40,985 nucleotides of DNA from Pyrinomonadaceae bacterium. Lineage in GTDB: Bacteria > Acidobacteriota > Blastocatellia > Pyrinomonadales > Pyrinomonadaceae. Shown here in pieces: positions 1-8,462 of this stretch. Both the position numbers and the translations under genes were made by a program. The first letter of the stretch is position 1; each line of letters begins with the position of its first letter. The stretch spans positions 1 to 40,985 of the forward strand of contig JAGOBH010000014.1 in NCBI GenBank assembly GCA_017983495.1. Direction: 5' to 3'. Under the pieces are notes generated by a model. It ran no database searches, was not told the origin of the DNA, and was given only the letters and a program-made list of their open reading frames with translations.

Positions 1-3
1 AAT

Positions 4-23
4 AAGTGCTCAAAAGAGCACTT
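4..23 (-). terminator. possible terminator hairpin after tRNA-Cys
   Basis: An 8-bp perfect inverted repeat (AAGTGCTC / GAGCACTT) with a 4-nt loop lies about 60 nt downstream of tRNA-Cys on the minus strand. The following T run is poor, so it may be a processing or termination hairpin for the tRNA transcript, or it may belong to a gene left of the window. Confidence 0.35.
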
Positions 24-82
24 TATCGGGTTAAATGTGAATGTTATCTGGACGTTGACTAGCGCCAACAATTTAGCATTTA

Positions 83-157
<75 letters not shown>

Positions 158-166
158 ATTATGACA

Positions 167-203
167 AAAAGGATGAAGGATGCGAGTCATCCTTCATCCT
201 TTT
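167..203 (-). terminator. 16-bp terminator-like hairpin between the two tRNA genes
   Basis: A perfect 16-bp stem (AAAAGGATGAAGGATG with its complement) with a 5-nt loop sits between tRNA-Gly and tRNA-Cys. Read on the minus strand the stem ends in a run of five T, so it has the form of a Rho-independent terminator for the tRNA-Gly transcript. If it terminates efficiently, tRNA-Cys needs read-through or another promoter; alternatively it is a processing signal. Confidence 0.6.
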
Positions 204-210
204 GAAGAAC

Positions 211-285
211 TGGAGCGGGAGACGAGACTTGAACTCGCGACTTCGACCTTGGCAAGGTCGCGCTCTACCACTGAGCTACTCCCGC
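211..285 (-). tRNA. tRNA-Gly (GCC)
   Basis: The minus strand gives a complete 75-nt tRNA. The acceptor GCGGGAG (279-285) pairs with CTCCCGC, the discriminator is T, and CCA is encoded at 211-213. The anticodon stem CGACC/GGTCG encloses the loop TTGCCAA, giving anticodon GCC for glycine. The D arm AGCTCAGTGGTAGAGC and T arm AGTTCAAGTCT are canonical. A strong promoter lies 13 nt upstream. Confidence 0.96.
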
Positions 286-298
286 GTGGCAAATGATA

Positions 299-326
299 AT
301 TTTACCGTTTGCAATTAAATTGTCAA
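299..326 (-). promoter_or_regulatory. sigma70-type promoter of the tRNA pair
   Basis: On the minus strand a perfect -35 box TTGACA (321-326) is followed after 16 nt by TAAAAT (299-304). The -10 box ends 13 nt before the first base of tRNA-Gly, as expected for a short tRNA leader. It lies in the gap after the solute-binding protein gene, so the tRNA pair has its own promoter. Confidence 0.75.
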
Positions 327-346
327 GTTTACCTGACGATTCTCTG

Positions 347-1984
347 TTAGTTTGTAACAGTTACGTCCTTAACAAAGCTCCAATCGCCGCTCGGATTGAT
401 CTTGACATTGCCGATACGTTTGGTGGTAACAACAATATTCGACGGATACCACAATGGCAGAAGGGGAAGATCACCGCTTACGGTATTCCACGTCCTGTGG
501 TAGAGAGTCTTTGCCGCAGTTTTATCGATCGAATTGATCGCGTCCTCGACATCCTTGTCGACACTCGGATTGATGTAGCGGCTTCGGTTACAGCATGATA
601 CCGCTCCGCCAGGGATCTTGGTCGAGCTAAACAGATCACGCAAAAAGATCGGATCCTGATTGCCACCGATCCAAACGCCGGTGTAGATCTGAAATTGCCC
701 CTGTGCGAGTTGCTGGCGAATTGTATTGACCTCAAGGGTCTCGACCTGAATGTTAAGGCCGATGTCCGCCAAAGCACTCTGAATTACCTGAGAATACTGA
801 TTTATCGCCAAATTGCCCGAGCTATACTTAAATACGATCGGCTCGTTCTTGTATCCGGCGTCCAATAGCAGTTGTTTGGCCTTAGCCGGATCATATTTGT
901 ATTCGGTTCCCGGTGTGTACGCCCATGATTGCGGCGGCAGGATCGAATTGGCGACCTTGGCCTGATCAAAAAGCAGTTCGGTCACGATCTTTTGCCGGTC
1001 GATCGCGTAGCCGATCGCCTGACGGACTTTCGCATTGTCGAGCGGTGCCTGTTGGGTGTTGAATACGAGATACTGAATATTCGATCCGTCCGATTGCTCG
1101 ACCTTTAGATTCGGGCTGTTGCCGAGCGATTTCAGCGTATCTGGCGGCAGGTTGTTCGGGTTTGCCGCGATATCAACACCGCCGGTTTGCAGTTCGGCCT
1201 GCAGTGAATTCGCATCCGTCACGGTCTTGACCCGAAGTTTCGTGATCTTCGGAGCACCTTCCCAGTACTCGGAGTTTGCGGCGAGATCGACAATATTTTG
1301 CGACGCGTCAAAGCTTACAAATTTGAACGGGCCAGACCCCACGGGCTTGTCCTTTTGCTCTGCTGCAGATCCGGTCGGGATGATCGGGATCGCGACGAGA
1401 TTTGCCAGAAGTTGGTTACGAAGAGCCGGACGGGTCACCGTAAATATCACGGTTTTCGCATCGGGCGTCTCGATCGAGGTTATGTGCGGAACGCGTTTGG
1501 TCTTCGGTTCTTCGGGAGCTTTTGCCGGGGCGTTTGTATTTGCGGGCGCCGCTGGAGTTGCGGCCGGTGCTTCAGCCTTGCCGACCGGGACGGTATCAAA
1601 AAAGGCACCTGACTTAAAGCCTTTACTATTCAACAATTCATCAAAAGTGTACTTAACGTCAGCCGAGGTAAATTCTTTGCCGTTATGAAATTTTATGCCG
1701 TCCTGCAGTTTGAAGGTTATTACCATGCCGTCCGGTGAGGTAATTATCTCTTTAGCAAGTTCACCAACATAATCGAAGTTCGCGTCCTTTTTTACAAGCG
1801 AGTTGAACATTAGGTTCTTGACGCGTTCGGCCATGGCATCGGAGCCGGCCGATGTAAGCGTGTCAAAGGTCGTGAACTTTTCGGGCAAAGCGATCGTGAC
1901 GTATTCGGCGTCACGCTTTCGGCAAGAAAATGATGCTGTTAACAGCACACTCAATACAATTGTGAACAGGATGGTTTTACGCAA
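347..1984 (-). CDS. family 5 extracellular solute-binding lipoprotein (ABC transporter)
   Basis: This 545-residue protein has the layout of the SBP_bac_5 family, the periplasmic or lipid-anchored receptors of peptide/nickel ABC importers. It starts with a hydrophobic signal followed by Cys near residue 21 (LTASFSC), a loose lipobox. Family landmarks include KLQDGIKFHNGKEFTSADVK near residue 90 and DNAKVRQAIGYAIDRQKIV near 315. The start is TTG: AGGAG sits 8 nt upstream and there is no nearby ATG. A low-complexity Ala/Pro/Thr stretch (about 135-165) is inserted between family blocks. It lies 14 nt after the nagZ-like gene on the same strand, so the two probably share a transcript. No permease or ATPase is nearby, so its transporter partners and ligand are unknown; muropeptide or oligopeptide uptake is a guess from the neighbour. 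Confidence 0.88.
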   Translation of the reverse strand: MRKTILFTIVLSVLLTASFSCRKRDAEYVTIALPEKFTTFDTLTSAGSDAMAERVKNLMFNSLVKKDANFDYVGELAKEIITSPDGMVITFKLQDGIKFHNGKEFTSADVKYTFDELLNSKGFKSGAFFDTVPVGKAEAPAATPAAPANTNAPAKAPEEPKTKRVPHITSIETPDAKTVIFTVTRPALRNQLLANLVAIPIIPTGSAAEQKDKPVGSGPFKFVSFDASQNIVDLAANSEYWEGAPKITKLRVKTVTDANSLQAELQTGGVDIAANPNNLPPDTLKSLGNSPNLKVEQSDGSNIQYLVFNTQQAPLDNAKVRQAIGYAIDRQKIVTELLFDQAKVANSILPPQSWAYTPGTEYKYDPAKAKQLLLDAGYKNEPIVFKYSSGNLAINQYSQVIQSALADIGLNIQVETLEVNTIRQQLAQGQFQIYTGVWIGGNQDPIFLRDLFSSTKIPGGAVSCCNRSRYINPSVDKDVEDAINSIDKTAAKTLYHRTWNTVSGDLPLLPLWYPSNIVVTTKRIGNVKINPSGDWSFVKDVTVTN

Positions 1985-1998
1985 ATCTTTTCTCCTAT

Positions 1999-3105
1999 CT
2001 AAGCGCCGAGTTCTTCATTGAACGCAGCTATTTCGGCCGATAATTGTGATATCCGGCCCGCGTCAAACGGGATTGACGACGCTAGTTTGTTCTTAAGGTG
2101 TTCGATCCTCACTAGCGAACGGTCCAGCCGATCGAGGCTAATGTCACCATTCTTGACCGCAGAAAGAACCGCACCAAATCCTTCTCTTATTGCTACGGGG
2201 TCGGCGCAGATCGCTAATTGATCGACACCTGCCTTTACGGCCATCTTACACGCTTCGCCAATACCGTAATTTTTGACGATCGCCCCCATTTCAAGATCGT
2301 CGGTAATAACAAGCCCGTCGTATTCAAGCTCGTCGCGAAGCAAATTTGTAAGGAAGTTGTAACTTAATGAGGACGGTAAAAGTCTGCCATCTCGATCGGT
2401 TTCCTGCAAGTCAACCGATGGAAAGCACACGTGAGCAGCCATAACCGCGTGCACATTGCCAGTTTTAAGTAGTTTTCGGTACGGGTAAAGATCGGTATCA
2501 AACAGCTCCTCGCGTGAAATTGGTACTACCGGCAGCTCTTCGTGCGCATCTACCCTCGCCCCGCCAAGGCCGGGAAAGTGTTTGAGGCAGCCGATCGGGC
2601 CGTGCTCCTGCAAGACGCGTAAGAATGTACCGGCAAGTTCGACAACATCGTGCTTGCTGCTGCCAAATGGCCGTGAAAATAGTCCATTTGACGATACAAG
2701 CCGCTCATTGTCGACGACATCGACAACCGGTGCAAAATCCATATTGAACCCGAGAATCGAGATCAGTTCGCCGATGATCGATGCCATTTTCGACGCTTGA
2801 TCCGAAGTGCGAACCTTTGCCGCTGCCGCCATGGGCGTAACAAGGCGTCGAAGCCGGTCAACGGTTCCGCCTTCCTGATCGAGGCTCAAAAACGGCTTGA
2901 ACTCCAGGTATTCGGTTATGTCGTCGTTCAGTTTACGAGTTTGTTCGGCGTCACGAATATTCCTTGAAAACAGACAGATACCGCCCGGCGAAATATCGTC
3001 GAGCAGAGCCCGTGTCTGATCGTCGAGTTCCGGCCCCGCGATACCAACACAAAACAACTGTCCTATCTTTTGCTCTATTGGAAGATCTCTGAGGTAAATG
3101 GTCAT
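1999..3105 (-). CDS. nagZ: glycoside hydrolase family 3 beta-N-acetylhexosaminidase (NagZ-like)
   Basis: The 368-residue protein belongs to the single-domain GH3 group whose members remove beta-N-acetylglucosamine from muropeptides during cell-wall recycling. The substrate-binding segment KHFPGLG is at 175-181. The Asp-His dyad typical of NagZ acid/base catalysis is kept at D186 and H188, although the usual FPGHG is FPGLG here. The likely nucleophile is D269 in VITDDLEM. No signal peptide is seen, so it is probably cytoplasmic. The ATG start at 3105 opens directly on the conserved N-terminal helix. It heads a two-gene unit with the solute-binding protein and is divergent from the HIT gene across a 76-nt gap. 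Confidence 0.88.
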   Translation of the reverse strand: MTIYLRDLPIEQKIGQLFCVGIAGPELDDQTRALLDDISPGGICLFSRNIRDAEQTRKLNDDITEYLEFKPFLSLDQEGGTVDRLRRLVTPMAAAAKVRTSDQASKMASIIGELISILGFNMDFAPVVDVVDNERLVSSNGLFSRPFGSSKHDVVELAGTFLRVLQEHGPIGCLKHFPGLGGARVDAHEELPVVPISREELFDTDLYPYRKLLKTGNVHAVMAAHVCFPSVDLQETDRDGRLLPSSLSYNFLTNLLRDELEYDGLVITDDLEMGAIVKNYGIGEACKMAVKAGVDQLAICADPVAIREGFGAVLSAVKNGDISLDRLDRSLVRIEHLKNKLASSIPFDAGRISQLSAEIAAFNEELGA

Positions 3106-3129
3106 TGATCCGTTAGACGTCCTAATCTC

Positions 3130-3158
3130 TTGAGTTTATCAATTACGGGCAGCATAAT
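3130..3158 (+). promoter_or_regulatory. possible promoter of the HIT gene
   Basis: TTGAGT (3130-3135) and CATAAT (3153-3158) are separated by 17 nt, 23 nt before the HIT start codon. The predicted transcript would have a very short leader without a visible Shine-Dalgarno sequence. Confidence 0.4.
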
Positions 3159-3181
3159 AAAGCCGACCAACTAAACCAAAT

Positions 3182-3526
3182 ATGAGTGACGATTTCTATT
3201 GCGATAATGTCCTGAGCGGAAAGGTCGAGGTCGAACGGATCAAAGAGACCGAAAATGTGCTCGCCTATCATCACACTCGTCCGTTTTGGGAAACACACAT
3301 CGTGGTCATTCCCAAACGTCATATTTCGTCACTTTTGACTGTGAATGAAAGCGATGACGAGATCCTCCTTGAGTTGTTATCTGTGATCCGGGATGTAGCG
3401 GAAGGCGTGGTCGAGAAGCGAGGTGCGGCGCGAGTCTTGACCAACTTAGGCGATTATCAGGAATCGAAACATCTGCATTTCCACGTATATTCCGGCGACC
3501 GTTTGCGGGCGGATAATCCTATTTGA
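3182..3526 (+). CDS. HIT family nucleotide hydrolase/transferase
   Basis: This 114-residue protein is a histidine-triad domain. The triad His-Leu-His-Phe-His is at residues 97-101 (HLHFHVYSG), the middle His being the nucleotidylated residue in HIT enzymes. The upstream block HIVVIPKRHISSL is also typical. Bacterial HIT proteins of this size hydrolyse adenosine phosphoramidates or dinucleoside polyphosphates in the cytoplasm; the exact substrate cannot be read here. The gene converges on the glycosylasparaginase gene and the two coding ends overlap by 8 nt (3519-3526). No clear ribosome-binding site precedes the ATG. Confidence 0.88.
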   Translation: MSDDFYCDNVLSGKVEVERIKETENVLAYHHTRPFWETHIVVIPKRHISSLLTVNESDDEILLELLSVIRDVAEGVVEKRGAARVLTNLGDYQESKHLHFHVYSGDRLRADNPI

Positions 3527-4553
3527 AGTAGCTTTTTGAATCCAACACTTTATTGACGGCGGCGTTCGTGACCGAATAGGTGAAGCCTTTTTGAATGGCA
3601 AAAGCACCGACCTCGCCATTTTTTGCGATCGCGATAAATCCTACCTGCATAAGTTTGGCTTTTTTGGGATCGCGCTCGACGACTCGCCTGACCGCTTCGG
3701 CACACGCCTTTTCAGGTGAATAGCCGAAACGCATGAGCTCGATCACCAGATGTGTGCCGCAAATGCGAATAACTTCTTCGCCGACACCACTGCTGGTCGC
3801 AGCACCTACCGTATTATCCACAAACAGACCGGCGCCGATGATCGGCGAATCGCCGACTCGGCCGTGCATCTTAAATGCCATTCCGCTAGTCGTGCATGCA
3901 CCAGAAAGGTCACCGTTTGCGTCCAGTGCGATAGTTCCCATTGTGTCATGGTTCGGCCTTCCGTCGGGAAATGTAAGCGGGGCACTGGGGCCGTTCGATT
4001 TGCCAGGCTTGGCATTCTCAATATTTATGACCGGCTTGTATTCAGATTCCTTAAGCCATTCTTTCCATGCTTTTTCGGCATCGGGCGAAAGCCTCTGTGG
4101 CCTTCGCTCAAATCCATTCGCTAGAGCAAACTGCAAAGCTCCGTCACCGGCCAGAGCAACGTGTTTGTCGGTTTCCATGACCTTTCGTGCGACAGAGATC
4201 GGATTTTTGATGTGCTGCAGGAAAAGAACACTGCCGCAATTTGATCGTTCATCCATGATCGAGGCGTCCAGCGTTACAAAACCGTCACGATCCGGAAAGG
4301 CATCGAGCCCGACGCAACAGCTGACCTCATCTTCAGCAGAACGTGCAGCCTGCTCGACCGCGTCGATCGCCTTGCCGCTCTTTTCAAGCACTTTCCACGC
4401 AGCAGCATTTGCCCTAAAACCACTGTCCCAAGTCGAGACGACAAGCGGCTTATTAAAAACCGCCTTAGAGGGTCTTTGCCCTGATACGCCGGTCGCCGCG
4501 AGCAAGGGAAGCCCGATGGCCGCGTTACGAATGAAATCTCTCCGATTGGTCAT
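3519..4553 (-). CDS. glycosylasparaginase / isoaspartyl peptidase family, Tat-exported
   Basis: The protein is an N-terminal-nucleophile hydrolase of the N4-(beta-N-acetylglucosaminyl)-L-asparaginase type, which cleaves the sugar-asparagine bond of glycopeptides and is activated by self-cleavage. The cleavage site and nucleophile are visible as HDTMG, with Thr at residue 204. The glycine-rich segments GRVGDSPIIGAG and GAATSSGVGEE follow. The N-terminus TNRRDFIRN followed by a hydrophobic stretch is a twin-arginine signal, pointing to export of the folded enzyme. I chose the ATG at 4553 because it places the RR motif at the N-terminus. An in-frame ATG at 4598 has a better ribosome-binding site (AGGGTG) and would add 15 residues. 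Confidence 0.87.
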   Translation of the reverse strand: MTNRRDFIRNAAIGLPLLAATGVSGQRPSKAVFNKPLVVSTWDSGFRANAAAWKVLEKSGKAIDAVEQAARSAEDEVSCCVGLDAFPDRDGFVTLDASIMDERSNCGSVLFLQHIKNPISVARKVMETDKHVALAGDGALQFALANGFERRPQRLSPDAEKAWKEWLKESEYKPVINIENAKPGKSNGPSAPLTFPDGRPNHDTMGTIALDANGDLSGACTTSGMAFKMHGRVGDSPIIGAGLFVDNTVGAATSSGVGEEVIRICGTHLVIELMRFGYSPEKACAEAVRRVVERDPKKAKLMQVGFIAIAKNGEVGAFAIQKGFTYSVTNAAVNKVLDSKSYFK

Positions 4554-4628
4554 AAAAGCAATACTATTTCTTTTGCCCGCTAACCGAAAGGCGAGCATTT
4601 CACCCTACAAAGAAAAATTCCACAAATA

Positions 4629-7286
4629 TCAAATAATTCGTGATTTGACACGGGTGAGCATTTCTTTTGCTTCGGCCGGATCGAGGCTATCGACATCAAC
4701 GTCCCGCAATTCATCGATCACACCCTCGTTCGACACTGCAAATAGCGAGACTTGCGACACTGCCGATTTGCCAGCTACTTTGGCAAGGCCGCTCTTGCCT
4801 GCATCGGAAAACACGGCAAGTTCGTACTGTTCAAGCTTTGTGAGGACGTCTTTTGCGCGCTCGATTACAGATTGTGGCAGTCCGGCGAGTCGAGCTACGG
4901 CAATGCCGTAAGATTTCGACGCCTTGCCGGGTTGAAGTTTGTGAAAGAAGACGACCTCGCCGTCTTTCTCGGATGCGGTGATCTGGTAGTTTTTCGCCCC
5001 TGGCATGTTTTCCGCAAGTTCGGTCAATTCGTGATAATGGGTCGCGAACAGGGTCTTTGCCGAATGTTCCGGCGAATTATGAAGATACTCGGCGACAGCC
5101 CAAGCGATCGACATCCCGTCAAAGGTGGATGTCCCACGACCGATCTCGTCCAAGAGTATGAGGCTTCGTGACGTGGCATTGTGCAGGATCGCGGCGGTCT
5201 CGGTCATCTCGACCATAAACGTCGATCGGCCCGATGCCAGATCATCCGATGCCCCAACACGCGTCCATATCCGATCGAGGATCGGGAGTTTGGCAGCGGT
5301 CGCGGGAACGAACGAACCGATCTGCGCAAGCACCTGGATCAACGCTATCTGTCTGAGAATTGTCGACTTACCGCCCATGTTGGCACCGGTAATGATGAGC
5401 AGCCGGTCGGTCGAGTTGTTCATCAGCGTGTCATTCGGGATAAAAGTTTCCTTCAGAAACGCCTCGACAATCGGGTGGCGGCCGTTCTTGATCTCGATCT
5501 GATCGCCGTCGTGGAGAACCGGAGCGACATAATTCCGGATCGCCGCCGTTTCCGCAAGCGAACATAGTGCGTCCAGCGTTGCATACGCCCTCGCGGTAGA
5601 TTGCAGCTTTCGGGTCTCCTCGCAAACTTTTGACCGCACCTGCTGAAAAAGCTCAGCCTCAAGACGCATTATCCGCTCATCTGCACCAAAGACCTTTTGC
5701 TCCCATTCCTTGAGCTGCGGCGTCGTGTAACGCTCGGCATTAGCAAGCGTCTGGCGGCGTTCGTAATCGTCGGGAACGCGATCTAGATTGGCTTTGGATA
5801 TCTCTATGTAATAGCCGAAGACGTTATTGAAACGAACTTTAAGAGTGCTGATCCCTGATCGCTGTCGCTCATTTTCCTCAAATCCGGCGATAGTCTGCTT
5901 GGCAGACGAAGATATTCCGCGAAGTTCATCGAGTTCGGCGTTAAAGCCCGGTCGAATAACGCCGCCATCGCTCGTATTGGCGGGCGGCTCGTCGCTGATG
6001 GCTCGGTCGATAAGGTCGCGAATGTCAGGCAATTCAAATATATTCTCGGCCAGAACCTGCAAAAGCAGGGAACTCGCATCCGCCAGCACCTCGTTTATCC
6101 TCGGTGCCTGACGGATCGAACGATTTAGGGCGATCAGATCACGGGGACTTGCGGTGCCGATATTCAGACGGCCGATGAGGCGTTCGAGATCACTAACCTC
6201 CTTGAGCAAAAACCTGATCTTTTCACGAAATATCGTATCGATAAGCTCAGTAACCGCGGCCAGTCGCGTTTGGATCTCGCTTCGCTTCAACGAAGGACGC
6301 AGCAGCCACTGTTTGAGCAGACGAGAGCCCATGCCGGTCACGTTGTGGTCGATCACGTCGAAAAGTGTTCGCCTGTTCTTTTCGCCACGAGAATCAACGA
6401 TTTCCAGATTTCTGAGCGTCACCGCGTCGAGGATCATGTAGTCGGTATTCTCGAAATACTCAATGTCGGTGATATGGCCGGCCGATGCCCGCTGAGTGTC
6501 GCTCGCGTATTTTAGACATGCTCCGGCCGTTCGGATCGCCTCGGGCCGGTCAGCCAAGCCGAACGCGGTGAGTTCCTTGACCCCGAACTGAAGCTTCAAC
6601 AGGCGTTCGCACTCCGATCGGTCAAAATCGCCGTCATCGAGCGGTGTAAGCGTCCAAACCGGCGAACCTGCACCGCGGTTCAGTTCATCGAAGAATGTTG
6701 GGGCCGCCTGTGACGAGCCAAGCGAACGCGTGACGTTTTGCTCCAGGGCACGCGGAAATATGATCTCGCGAGGTGAAAACGAAGCGATCTCGTCGCAGAT
6801 TCTTTGCCACGAATCGGTAGCAGCTATCTGTGTGACTGAAAACAGACCGGCAGAGAGCTCGAGGAATGCGGCTGAAAAGGTCTCGCCGCTGCCGCATACC
6901 GCAGCCAAATAGATAGTGTCTTTTGGCTCGACGAGTTGTGGATCGATCGCCGTGCCGGGCGTGACGACGCGTACGACGTCGCGCTTTACGAGCTTGACGC
7001 CTTTTCCGGCCTCTTCGGTCTGCTCGCATATGGCGACCCGATAGCCTTTACGGACGAGGCGAGCGATGTAGTTGGCAGCCGCATGATGCGGAACGCCACA
7101 CATCGGCACGGGATTGGGCGAGTCTTTATGACGGGCGGTAAGCGTGATCTGCAGTTCACGAGAGGCCAACACGGCGTCTTCGTTGAACATCTCATAAAAG
7201 TCGCCAAGCCGGAAGAACAGTATCGTTCCCGGATAGAGCTTTTTTATATCCAGATATTGCCGGAGCATCGGCGTCGCATTTTGCAT
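4629..7286 (-). CDS. mutS: DNA mismatch repair protein MutS
   Basis: This is a full-length 885-residue MutS, the ATP-dependent sensor of base mismatches. The mismatch-reading Phe-x-Glu motif is F30-Y31-E32 in GDFYEMF. The Walker A motif GANMGGKST has its lysine at 640. Walker B is LLDEIGRG with D713 and E714, followed by the signature FATHYHEL. The C-terminal part (EQYELAVF onward) is the helix-turn-helix/dimerisation region typical of MutS1, and there is no Smr domain, so it is not MutS2. The ATG at 7286 is followed at once by the conserved TPMLRQYLDIK. A 30-nt gap separates it from the glycosylasparaginase gene downstream. Confidence 0.97.
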   Translation of the reverse strand: MQNATPMLRQYLDIKKLYPGTILFFRLGDFYEMFNEDAVLASRELQITLTARHKDSPNPVPMCGVPHHAAANYIARLVRKGYRVAICEQTEEAGKGVKLVKRDVVRVVTPGTAIDPQLVEPKDTIYLAAVCGSGETFSAAFLELSAGLFSVTQIAATDSWQRICDEIASFSPREIIFPRALEQNVTRSLGSSQAAPTFFDELNRGAGSPVWTLTPLDDGDFDRSECERLLKLQFGVKELTAFGLADRPEAIRTAGACLKYASDTQRASAGHITDIEYFENTDYMILDAVTLRNLEIVDSRGEKNRRTLFDVIDHNVTGMGSRLLKQWLLRPSLKRSEIQTRLAAVTELIDTIFREKIRFLLKEVSDLERLIGRLNIGTASPRDLIALNRSIRQAPRINEVLADASSLLLQVLAENIFELPDIRDLIDRAISDEPPANTSDGGVIRPGFNAELDELRGISSSAKQTIAGFEENERQRSGISTLKVRFNNVFGYYIEISKANLDRVPDDYERRQTLANAERYTTPQLKEWEQKVFGADERIMRLEAELFQQVRSKVCEETRKLQSTARAYATLDALCSLAETAAIRNYVAPVLHDGDQIEIKNGRHPIVEAFLKETFIPNDTLMNNSTDRLLIITGANMGGKSTILRQIALIQVLAQIGSFVPATAAKLPILDRIWTRVGASDDLASGRSTFMVEMTETAAILHNATSRSLILLDEIGRGTSTFDGMSIAWAVAEYLHNSPEHSAKTLFATHYHELTELAENMPGAKNYQITASEKDGEVVFFHKLQPGKASKSYGIAVARLAGLPQSVIERAKDVLTKLEQYELAVFSDAGKSGLAKVAGKSAVSQVSLFAVSNEGVIDELRDVDVDSLDPAEAKEMLTRVKSRII

Positions 7287-7490
7287 GGTTTGTAAGAGTC
7301 AAAGTTTAGCTAATCGGACCCGAAAATCAAAACGAAAGTTTCCAAACCTGTTTGTTTTTGGTAAGATAACGGTTTGCATGCCTGCGGGGATTTCGCAAAA
7401 TTTTAGGTACGTTAAAAAGTCGGCGGCGGCCGGCTCGAATTTGGCAGCCTGTAATACCTCTCTACAGTAGTTTTGGTTCGAGAGGCCAAT

Positions 7491-8453
7491 ATGATGTTAC
7501 GTAGCAAATTAAGTTTCGCCTTTTTGTTTGTATTTATGCTGTCGTTTGCGGCTATTGCCCAGACGCCTGCGAGTTCGGCCATCCGCGACGAGCGTTACCG
7601 CATTGGTTTCCAGGACATTCTGAGCATACAGGTGTTCCGTCATCCGGAGCTCACGATCGACGCCACGGTCAACCCGAACGGCGTGATCTACCTGTATCGC
7701 CTTGAAAAGCCGATCGTTGCGGTATGTAAGACCGAACGCGAATTGGCCGACGACATCGCGGCGGCGTACAAGGTCAGCTACCTCAAGAATCCCCAGATCA
7801 ACGTCATTGTCCGTGAGCAAAAATCGCAGTCGATGGCGGTCATTGGTGCGGTCGAAAAGCCGGGAACATTCTTTGTCAGCAAACGGGTGCATTTGCTCGA
7901 ATTGATCGCCATGGCCGGCGGCCCTAACAAGGAATCGGGAACCCGTGTGATCGTCCAGCGTCCGGGCAGCTCGACCAACTGCAAAATGCCCGACGGTTCA
8001 TCGATCGTTGATGACAATATCGCATTGCTCGGATTTAAGATGCGCGACGTTCAGGAAGGCAAAAAAACGCTTTGGATGCAGCCCGGCGATGTTGTGTCAG
8101 TGATGGACGCCGACACCGTTTACGTTTACGGCAATGTCATTAAACCGGGTGAAGTCCGTTTTCGTGAACCGATCACGCTTCGCCAGGCAATCGCATCTTC
8201 CGAGGGCCTCAAGCCGGCTACCGAAAAGAATGCCGTGCGCATCCTAAGGCAGATACCTGATAGTATTGAAAGAACCGAATTGGTCTTCGACCTAAACGCC
8301 ATCGACAAAGGCAAAGCCAGCGATCCGTACCTCGAACCCAACGACATTGTTGCTATATCGAAGGACGGCACAAAGGATATCCTTAATGGTATTCTGAAGA
8401 CCATAACGAACGGTATCCCGACGATCCTTTCGCGCGGAATCCCAGTACTCTAG
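7491..8453 (+). CDS. polysaccharide export protein (Wza-like, Poly_export plus SLBB)
   Basis: The 320-residue precursor has a signal peptide (LSFAFLFVFMLSFAAIAQ, cleavage after AIA). A Poly_export domain follows, with YRIGFQDILSIQVFRHPEL and VNPNGVIYLY. Two SLBB-type segments follow, marked VIGAVEKPGTF and VYGNVIKPGEV. Such proteins form the periplasmic/outer-membrane channel for capsule or exopolysaccharide. No lipobox cysteine is seen, unlike E. coli Wza. The ATG at 7491 was chosen because AGAGG lies 6 nt upstream; a TTG at 7473 would put charged residues before the signal. It opens the polysaccharide locus and lies 9 nt before the Wzc-like gene, the classic Wza/Wzc pairing. Confidence 0.9.
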   Translation: MMLRSKLSFAFLFVFMLSFAAIAQTPASSAIRDERYRIGFQDILSIQVFRHPELTIDATVNPNGVIYLYRLEKPIVAVCKTERELADDIAAAYKVSYLKNPQINVIVREQKSQSMAVIGAVEKPGTFFVSKRVHLLELIAMAGGPNKESGTRVIVQRPGSSTNCKMPDGSSIVDDNIALLGFKMRDVQEGKKTLWMQPGDVVSVMDADTVYVYGNVIKPGEVRFREPITLRQAIASSEGLKPATEKNAVRILRQIPDSIERTELVFDLNAIDKGKASDPYLEPNDIVAISKDGTKDILNGILKTITNGIPTILSRGIPVL

Positions 8454-8462
8454 GATTTTTTT

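Noticed and set aside
3733..4911. Long plus-strand open frame opposite the glycosylasparaginase and mutS genes
   Set aside because: Its product is Ser/Pro/Arg-rich without domains, and the opposite strand encodes two clear families over the same span.
7303..7330. Promoter for mutS (TTGATT, 16-nt gap, TAAACT on the minus strand)
   Set aside because: Only partial matches in A/T-rich DNA; plausible but not strong enough to list as a feature.
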